A stretch of DNA of 64,000 nucleotides, taken from contig OY282446.1 of NCBI GenBank assembly GCA_958295975.1, positions 2,333,289 through 2,397,288 on the forward strand, read 5' to 3'. This document shows, piece by piece, positions 58,254 through 64,000 of the stretch (position 1 is its first letter; each line of letters opens with the position of its first letter). The DNA comes from Tepidiformaceae bacterium (GTDB taxonomy: Bacteria; Chloroflexota; Dehalococcoidia; Tepidiformales; Tepidiformaceae). The position numbers were made by a program, and so were the translations under genes. The notes below the pieces were generated by a model. It was given only the letters and a program-made list of their open reading frames with translations. It did no database searches and was not told the DNA's origin.

Positions 58254-58774
58254 GGGACCGGCCGCACCGGCGGTTCGGGCCGCGGCGCGGCCCCCGCGAA
58301 TTCGTTCAGCCCGGGCTGCAGCCCGCCCGGCATGGCGAGGAAATCCTTCCGCAGGGGATGCCCCGGATAGCCGTCCCACAGCAGGATGCGCTGCAGGTTG
58401 GGGTGCCCCTCGAAGCGGATGCCGAACAGGTCGTACGCCTCCGACTCCTGCAGCCACGCGCCCTGCCACACCTCCGTCACGCTGGGCACGGCGGGCGACT
58501 CGCGGTCCGCCGTCTCCACCTTCAGGCAGGCGATGCGGTTCCGCACCAGCGACTGCACGTGGTAGACCACCTCGAAGCGGTCCCACAGGTCCACGGCGCA
58601 GAGGTTCGTGAGGTGCGCGAAGTCCGTCTCCGCGTCGTCGCGCAGGGCGCGGAGGGTCTCGACCGCGCGTTCGGGGCGAAGCAGGCAGGCGCCCGCCTCC
58701 GCGCGCGCCACGGACCCGGGGACGAGCCGTTCGGCCACGCGCGCCAGCTCCACGCCGTCCCACCAGCGCGTCAT
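58250..58774 (-). CDS. nuoC: NADH-quinone oxidoreductase subunit C
   Basis: A 174-residue subunit. ERFEV-type strand is RFEVVYHVQSLVRN and the signature is SEAYDLFGIRFEGHPNLQRI followed by GHPLRKDF. The N-terminal part is short. It follows nuoA directly, with ATGA overlap, leaving no space for nuoB. Confidence 0.94.
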   Translation of the reverse strand: MTRWWDGVELARVAERLVPGSVARAEAGACLLRPERAVETLRALRDDAETDFAHLTNLCAVDLWDRFEVVYHVQSLVRNRIACLKVETADRESPAVPSVTEVWQGAWLQESEAYDLFGIRFEGHPNLQRILLWDGYPGHPLRKDFLAMPGGLQPGLNEFAGAAPRPEPPVRPVP

Positions 58775-59148
58775 CAGTCCCACTCCAGCGCGCGCTTGCG
58801 CCAGGCGTAGAGCCCGCCCACCACGAACGTGCCCACGAAGATGGCGATCTTGCCGAGGCCCGCCAGCCCGGCGTCCTCGACCACCACCGCCCAGGGGAAG
58901 AGGAACACGATTTCCACGTCGAACAGCAGGAAGAGGAGGGCGACGTAGTAGAAGCGGAAGTTGAAGCGCGTGAGCGCGGGGCCGCGCGTCACCATGCCGC
59001 ACTCGTAGGTGTCCTCCTTCACGGGGTCGGAGGGCACGCGCGGGCGGATGCCGGCGAACTGGAACGCCCACGACTGCACGATCGCGCCCGCGGGGAAGAT
59101 GAGCGCGATGAGAACGAGGATGGCGATGTGACCGTATTCGTGGAGCAC
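58774..59148 (-). CDS. nuoA: NADH-quinone oxidoreductase subunit A
   Basis: A 124-residue three-helix subunit. The loop signature is DPVKEDTYECGMVTRG (conserved Cys), followed by FRFYYVALLFLLFDVEIVFLFPW. GTG 59148 is the first gene of the operon. The presumed promoter lies at 59188-59218. Confidence 0.95.
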   Translation of the reverse strand: MLHEYGHIAILVLIALIFPAGAIVQSWAFQFAGIRPRVPSDPVKEDTYECGMVTRGPALTRFNFRFYYVALLFLLFDVEIVFLFPWAVVVEDAGLAGLGKIAIFVGTFVVGGLYAWRKRALEWD

Positions 59149-59187
59149 CGCTGGCCGCTTGTGAATTCTGTCGCAGGGACCGGCGGC

Positions 59188-59218
59188 ACTCTAGCACGGA
59201 CCGCCCGCCAGCGTCCAA
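59188..59218 (-). promoter_or_regulatory. Promoter of the nuo operon
   Basis: On the minus strand TTGGAC (59218-59213) and TGCTAGAGT (hexamer TAGAGT at 59193-59188), separated by 19 bases. The leader to GTG 59148 is about 35-40 bases. The TG-extended -10 agrees with others in the window. Confidence 0.5.
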
Positions 59219-59235
59219 ACGCGCCGCCCGCCGGT

Positions 59236-60441
59236 CTACCACTCGGCCAGCACCTCCTCCGTGTGCTCGCCCGGCTTCGGGGCGGGGCGGCGCAGCTCCC
59301 ACGGCGTCGCGCCGAAGACGCAGGGCGCGCCCGGCATGAGCGCGCTCCCCTCCAGCCCCTCGCCGGTGACGGGGACGAAGTGGCCGCGGTCGTGCAGGTG
59401 CGCGTCGTCCAGCGTTTCGTCGGGGGCGCGCACGACGCCCCAGGGCAGCCCGCAGGCCTGCGCGCCGCGGTAGACCTCCTCGGCGTCGTGGGCGGCGACG
59501 AAGCGCGCCACCTCGGCCATGATCTCGCCCGCCTCGGCGCCGCCGCGCCCGCCCTGCCGCGCGACCGGATCGTCGAAGCGCGCCTCGTCGAAGTTCGCGC
59601 CGAAGCCGCGCGATTGCATCCACGCCTTCAGCCTGCCCCACGATTCGTTGTCGCGCCCCACGTTGTAGACGAGCGCGTCGAGGCCGTCGCGGGCACGGTG
59701 GATCCAGGGCTCCGTGCGGAAGAGGGCGGCGTGGCGGCCCGTCTGGCGGATGACGTTGCGGCCCGCGTAGAGCCAGTGCGGCAGCCCCACCTCGGTGGTG
59801 GAGGAGAGGGCCTCGTGCATGGCGCAGTCGATGAACTGGCCCGCGCCCGTGGCCTCGCGCGCGAACAGGGCGGTGAGGATGCCCATGACGGCGTAGTGGG
59901 CGGCGGTGTTGTACGCCTGATCGCCCTTGCCGTGGATGGGCGGCGCGCCGGGGGCGTCGGCGGCGTCGTAGCCGTTCATGCACATGGGGCCGCCCGCCGC
60001 CAGCGCCACCAGGTCGGAGACGGCGTAGTGCGCCCACGGGCCGTCCTGGCCGAAGGGCGTGAGGGCGCAGTGCACGAGGCGCGGGTTGGCGGCGGCGAGC
60101 GCCTCGCGTTCCAGCCCGAGGGCGGCGGCGCGCCCCGGCGGCCCCGCCTCCAGGAACACGTCCGCGCGCGCGATCAGCGCCCGCGCCCGCTCGCGGTCCG
60201 CCTCCGAACCCTCCAGGTCGAGCGCGACCGAGCGCTTGTTGGCGTTGTGGTACCAGAAGCTGAGGGAGCGGTTCGGGCCGGGCTCGTCGTCGACGAACGG
60301 CCCCACGCGGCGCGCGGCGGAGCCCTCCGGCGGCTCGAGCTTGACGGCGTCCGCGCCCATGTCGGCGAGGAGCTTGCCGGCGTACTGCCCCAGCTCGTCG
60401 CAGAGCTCGACCACTCGCAGACCGGCCAGCGGGCCGCTCAC
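59236..60441 (-). CDS. Class III CoA-transferase, first partner
   Basis: A 401-residue CaiB/BaiF-type enzyme that transfers CoA between carboxylates. LAGLRVVELCDELGQYAGKLL, ADMGADAVKLEPPEG, and the region NKRSVALDLEGSEADRERA are the family's opening. The mid-segment KGDQAYNTAAHYAVMG is where the catalytic Asp is expected. It is fused head-to-tail with the next CoA-transferase (GTGA overlap), so the pair may form a heteromer, as in some known two-gene CoA-transferases. The substrate pair is unknown. Confidence 0.88.
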   Translation of the reverse strand: MSGPLAGLRVVELCDELGQYAGKLLADMGADAVKLEPPEGSAARRVGPFVDDEPGPNRSLSFWYHNANKRSVALDLEGSEADRERARALIARADVFLEAGPPGRAAALGLEREALAAANPRLVHCALTPFGQDGPWAHYAVSDLVALAAGGPMCMNGYDAADAPGAPPIHGKGDQAYNTAAHYAVMGILTALFAREATGAGQFIDCAMHEALSSTTEVGLPHWLYAGRNVIRQTGRHAALFRTEPWIHRARDGLDALVYNVGRDNESWGRLKAWMQSRGFGANFDEARFDDPVARQGGRGGAEAGEIMAEVARFVAAHDAEEVYRGAQACGLPWGVVRAPDETLDDAHLHDRGHFVPVTGEGLEGSALMPGAPCVFGATPWELRRPAPKPGEHTEEVLAEW

Positions 60442-61667
60442 ATGAACACCCCCGCCGCTTCGCACTCGTCCAGCTCCGCCTCATCCAGTCCGAGCGTTTC
60501 CGAGAGCACCGCGCGCGTGTCCGCGCCGATGAGGGGAGCCCCCGCGCGCAGCTCGCCGGGCGTATCCGAGAGCCGCGGGGCGACGCCGTCGTGGCGCGCG
60601 TCCCCCAGCTCCGCATGGGGCAGGGTTCGCCACCAGCCGCGCGCGGCCAGCTGCGGGTCATGCTCGACGCGATCGCCCGGCTTCTGGCAGACCGCCGCGC
60701 GCACGCCCGCCGCCTGCAGCTCCGCCATGAGCGCGTAGTCCCCGCGCGGGGCGGTCCACGCGGCAATGCGTTCGTCGAGCGCGTCCTCGTTGGCCAGCCG
60801 CGCGGCGTTCGTGGCGAAACGCTCCCCGCGCGCCCACTGCGGTTCCCCCATGACCCGCGCCAGCGCCTCCCACTCGGCGTCGGACATGACGGCGATGGCG
60901 ATCCAGCGGTCCTCGCCCGCGCAGGGGTAGGTGTTGTGGGGCGCGACGGCGGGTTCCCAGGCGCGGTTGCCCGGCGGCATCCCCGCGCGCCGCCAGCTCC
61001 GCCCGTTGACCGTGCGGTCGAGGACGGCGGGGCCGTTCAGCACCGCGCCCGCCTCCACCTGCGAGAGGTCGAGATGCTGCCCCTCGCCCGTGCGCGCGCG
61101 GTGCCAGAGCGCGGCGAGGATGGCGATGGCCGCCGAGTAGCCCGCCGTGTGGTCCATGAAGCTGTAGCCCCAGCCCGCGGGCGGCTTGCCGGGCAGGCCG
61201 GAGGTGAAGGTGAGGCCGCTGAGGGCCTGCGCCGTGGGGCCCCAGGTCGTGTGCTCGCGGTCGCGGCCCGTGTGCCCGAAGCCGGAGATGGAGCAGTACA
61301 CGATGTCCTCGCGCAGGGCGCGCAGGCCCGCGTAGTCCAGCCCCCAGGAGGCGAGCGTGCCCGCCGAGAAGTTCTCGATGACGACGTCGCTGACGGCGAT
61401 GAGGCGGCGCAGCAGCTCCATGCCCCGCGGGTGGCGCGCGTTGAGCAGCACGCTGCGCTTGTTGCGGTTCATGTAGTTGAAGAAGCCGGAGTTGTTGAGC
61501 GTGGGCCGTTCGCCGGCGAGGGGGCGTCCGAGGCGGATGGGGTCGACGGCCTGTTCGTGCTCGATCTTGTAGACGCTGGCGCCGAAGTCGGCGAGGAAGC
61601 GCGTGGCGGTGGGCCCGGCGATGATCCAGGTGAGATCGACGACGCGCACGCCTGCGAGCGGGAGCAC
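60438..61667 (-). CDS. Class III CoA-transferase, second partner
   Basis: A 409-residue paralogue of the previous gene. It has LAGVRVVDLTWIIAGPTATR, ADFGASVYKIEHE, GFFNYMNRNKRSVLLNARHP and SISGFGHTGRDREHTTWGP, with SFMDHTAGYSAAIAIL as the catalytic Asp region. The two proteins differ enough to suggest subunits, not recent duplicates. GTG 61667 begins LPLAGVRVVDL. The preceding helicase gene ends 22 bases upstream. Confidence 0.88.
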   Translation of the reverse strand: MLPLAGVRVVDLTWIIAGPTATRFLADFGASVYKIEHEQAVDPIRLGRPLAGERPTLNNSGFFNYMNRNKRSVLLNARHPRGMELLRRLIAVSDVVIENFSAGTLASWGLDYAGLRALREDIVYCSISGFGHTGRDREHTTWGPTAQALSGLTFTSGLPGKPPAGWGYSFMDHTAGYSAAIAILAALWHRARTGEGQHLDLSQVEAGAVLNGPAVLDRTVNGRSWRRAGMPPGNRAWEPAVAPHNTYPCAGEDRWIAIAVMSDAEWEALARVMGEPQWARGERFATNAARLANEDALDERIAAWTAPRGDYALMAELQAAGVRAAVCQKPGDRVEHDPQLAARGWWRTLPHAELGDARHDGVAPRLSDTPGELRAGAPLIGADTRAVLSETLGLDEAELDECEAAGVFM

Positions 61668-61689
61668 GGCCCCGATGATACGCGCGGCG

Positions 61690-64000
61690 TCAGGGGTTGA
61701 GCGTGCGGACGCCACGTTCGAGCGCGGCCAGCGACTCCCACTCGGAGAAGCCGAACAGCGCCTCCGTCACCTTGAGGTAGCGCCAGTCCTCGCCCGTCAG
61801 CTCGCTCGCGCTGCGGCACCAGGCGGCCATGCGCTGGTCCTTGCGCGGCACCTCGATGGTCTCCAGCCCCTTCGTCTCCACCACGTAGCGGGCGTCCGCC
61901 GTGCGGATCACGAAATCGGGCCGGTAGTGGCGCAGGCCGCCCGACGGGCTCATGTAGGGGACGTGGAAGCCCACGGCGTGCTCGTTCTTGGCGAAGGCGA
62001 GCGCGTCGTCGGCGCGGGCGTCGAGCCAGTCCGCGAAGCGCTGCTCCAGTTCGCTGTCGCAGGGGACGCGGTTGAAGACCGTCTTGTCGGCCTCGAGCGT
62101 GGGGCGCGTGGTGGCATACGGCTTCGTCTCCGAGACGCGGATGCGCTCGCCCGTGAGCCGCTCCTCCCGCTTGACGATGGCGAGGGCGCGGATGGCGACG
62201 ACGAACCGCTGGAACAACAGCTGCTTGGCGTCGCCGCGGTTGAGGCGGACCATGACGCGGCGCTCGTCCAGCGACGCCTCCTCCGTGAACATGCGCGTCT
62301 CGATGTAGCGCTTCATGAGGGGCGCGAGTCTGGCGAAGCCGTCGGCGAGGTTGGCGAGGCGGCATTCGCGCAGCACGAGGCGCGCCAGCACGTTCAGGTA
62401 GCCCGCCGCATCGGCGGGGAACTCGCGCTCGATCTCGCCCTCCTCCACCACCTCCGTCGTGAGGATGTCGCGCCCGACGTAGCCGAGCGGATCATCCCCC
62501 GCGTCGTCGGCCAGGCCCAGGTTGCCCGCCGGCAGCGCGGACACGTCGAGGCTCCCGAAATCGGGCACGCGCAGCGTGAGCGCGGGCGTGAGCACGGGGA
62601 TGTCGATGTCGCAGGCCAGCTTCTCCGGGTCCACGAGCACCGTCTCGATGGGGGGCCTGATGCTGGCCACGGGCACGCGCTCGATCTCCAGCCCCTCCTC
62701 CTTCAGCTCCTGATCCCAGAAGCCGCGGAAGGACTCGTGCTCGACGACGATGACCTGCTCGTCCACGGCGCCGGAGGCGACGGGCAACATGCGCCGCAGC
62801 CCGCGTCCCAGCGTCTGTTCGGGCAGGATCCGGGACTTCGCGGAGTAGGCGCGCAGGGGCACGATCACGCACACGTTCCGCACGTCCCAGCCCTCGCGCA
62901 GCATGAGCACGGAGACGATGGCGCGGTAGGGCGTGTCCGGCTCGTCCACTTTGCGCGAGGCCTCCCGCAGCTCGTCCAGCTCCCGCTGTTTCGCCTTGCT
63001 CGCGCCCTCCGTGATCTCGCCCCGGCGGTTCGTGTGGATGACGAGCACGCTCTCCTGGCTGAAGTCGGGCTGCGTCTTCAGCCAGTCGCCGATCTGGTCG
63101 GCGGCGGCCGTGTTCTCGGTCATGATGAAGAGCAGCGGGTTGCGCCCCAGCTTCTTCAGGTTGTCCCGCGCCTCGCGCCACTTGGCGATGCCCGCCGTCA
63201 GCTTGTCGCGGTGGCGGTCGGCGGCGTTCTCCGCCGCGTACTCCCGCACGCCCGACAGCTCGCCGAGGATGGGCCGCTTCACGATGCCGTCGTCGATGGC
63301 CTGCGCGATGGGGTAGTCGACCACAATCTCCTGGAAGAGCCTGCCATCCGTGTGCTTCGGCGTGGCCGTGAAATCGAGCTGCGCGCGCAGGCCGTGGCCC
63401 GTGCTGGCGGTCAGCTCCGCATCCATGCCCTTGATGGCCTCCCACCACTTCATCTCGGGTGTGTGCACGTGGTGGCCCTCGTCGTTGAGCACCAGCAGCT
63501 CGCCGTGAGAGGCCATGCGCGCGAGCAGCCCCGCGCCCGTACCCTCCAGCGCGCCCGGACGGGGGCCGCCCAGCACCGCCGTCATCTCCTCCGGCTCGGC
63601 CCCCGCGCGCCGACGCCCGCGCGAGTCGTACAGCTGGTGGATGTTGGTGAGGTAGAGGACGCCCGGCGTGGAGGAGCGCACGGGGTCGTCGCGCGTGACC
63701 ACCGTGAACTGCCAGTCCGCCTCCCACTCCGGCGGCACGAGCGGGTCGCGCCGGAAGATGGCGCCCGCGCGAAAGTCCTCCAGCAGCCGCTGGTAGACGA
63801 TCACGTTGGGCGCGATCAGCGCGAACGCCTGCGTGTAGTCCTCGCGCCGGTCCCGCTCGAAGCGCGCGTTGAAGTACTGCCAGACGATGGCCAGCGACAT
63901 CACCTTCGTCTTGCCCGAGCCCGTGGCCATCTTCAGCACGTAGCGCGCCCAGCGGTCCTCGGAGGGATGTCTCGGCTGGATCTGGCGACCGCTGTCGAAA
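61690..64000 (-). CDS. Res-like helicase-nuclease, N-terminus cut by window edge
   Basis: The frame is open to the right edge, so at least 770 residues are visible and the N-terminus is missing. Walker A is KMATGSGKTKVMSL near the edge, then NDEGHHVHTPEMKWW (DEAH-box variant), LDFTATPKHTDG, VIHTNRRGEI and the arginine finger region LPEQTLGRGLRRMLP. The C-terminus carries a PD-(D/E)xK site, YRPDFVIRTADARYVVETKG. This organisation is that of the BPTD_3080-type restriction proteins, relatives of type III Res. A methyltransferase partner should lie beyond the edge. The exact family and activity cannot be settled here. Confidence 0.88.
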   Translation of the reverse strand, partial: FDSGRQIQPRHPSEDRWARYVLKMATGSGKTKVMSLAIVWQYFNARFERDRREDYTQAFALIAPNVIVYQRLLEDFRAGAIFRRDPLVPPEWEADWQFTVVTRDDPVRSSTPGVLYLTNIHQLYDSRGRRRAGAEPEEMTAVLGGPRPGALEGTGAGLLARMASHGELLVLNDEGHHVHTPEMKWWEAIKGMDAELTASTGHGLRAQLDFTATPKHTDGRLFQEIVVDYPIAQAIDDGIVKRPILGELSGVREYAAENAADRHRDKLTAGIAKWREARDNLKKLGRNPLLFIMTENTAAADQIGDWLKTQPDFSQESVLVIHTNRRGEITEGASKAKQRELDELREASRKVDEPDTPYRAIVSVLMLREGWDVRNVCVIVPLRAYSAKSRILPEQTLGRGLRRMLPVASGAVDEQVIVVEHESFRGFWDQELKEEGLEIERVPVASIRPPIETVLVDPEKLACDIDIPVLTPALTLRVPDFGSLDVSALPAGNLGLADDAGDDPLGYVGRDILTTEVVEEGEIEREFPADAAGYLNVLARLVLRECRLANLADGFARLAPLMKRYIETRMFTEEASLDERRVMVRLNRGDAKQLLFQRFVVAIRALAIVKREERLTGERIRVSETKPYATTRPTLEADKTVFNRVPCDSELEQRFADWLDARADDALAFAKNEHAVGFHVPYMSPSGGLRHYRPDFVIRTADARYVVETKGLETIEVPRKDQRMAAWCRSASELTGEDWRYLKVTEALFGFSEWESLAALERGVRTLNP

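Overview
The window is high-GC bacterial DNA with densely packed genes, many GTG, TTG and CTG starts, and start/stop overlaps (ATGA, GTGA) inside operons. No rRNA or marker gene settles the taxonomy. The gene set fits a Chloroflexota lineage related to Dehalococcoidia better than Actinobacteria. It includes a YceD-rpmF-fabD-fabG-nusB-acpP-tatA-tatC-udg-rnj-ftsK run, a fused AccD-AccA carboxyltransferase, a reduced nuo cluster, paired class III CoA-transferases and ATP-grasp-less PEP-utilizing paralogues. This assignment is inference.

Layout. 1-2450: C-terminally cut type IIG (Eco57I-like) restriction-modification gene on the minus strand. 2.5-9 kb: DinB, SDR, a PEP-mobile-domain protein, VOC, aldo/keto reductase, P450 and a NYN RNase; the NYN gene is preceded by a promoter and a compact structured RNA ending in a U-tract. 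9.2-12.4 kb: four overlapping plus-strand genes built around two sulfotransferases of different chemistry. 12.4-14.7 kb: a VapBC-like pair, tRNA-Ala and orphans. 14.7-26.2 kb: a long minus-strand housekeeping operon for fatty-acid synthesis, Tat export, DNA segregation, RNA turnover and uracil repair.

26.3-31.9 kb: accessory region. A small coiled-coil/membrane gene is present in several complete and truncated copies with repeated leaders, and a VapBC module replaces the 5' part of one copy. MDH and a DRTGG-domain protein lie among them. 31.8-36.8 kb: polyhydroxyalkanoate module (PadR, PhaE/R-like subunit, PhaC, phasin, hydrolases). 36.8-43.5 kb: tRNA-Lys, Rieske oxygenase, luciferase-like oxidoreductase, MFS exporter and the second PEP-mobile paralogue. 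43.5-46.2 kb: accessory island with a HicA-like protein, a secreted PT-linker protein and an AT-rich HEPN-like gene. 46.2-49.5 kb: YaaA, a ThDP enzyme and a hydrolase. 49.5-59.2 kb: ybeY and a nuo cluster A-C-D-H-J-K-x-L-M-N, lacking B, E, F, G and I and carrying a small DUF2007-like gene x. 59.2-61.7 kb: two overlapping class III CoA-transferases. 61.7-64 kb: N-terminally cut Res-like helicase-nuclease.

Promoters share a -10 of the form TAnnnT, often TGnTAnnnT. Several lie only 6-7 bases from the start codon, which suggests leaderless mRNAs. No insertion sequence, CRISPR array or gene-free stretch above 300 bases was seen.
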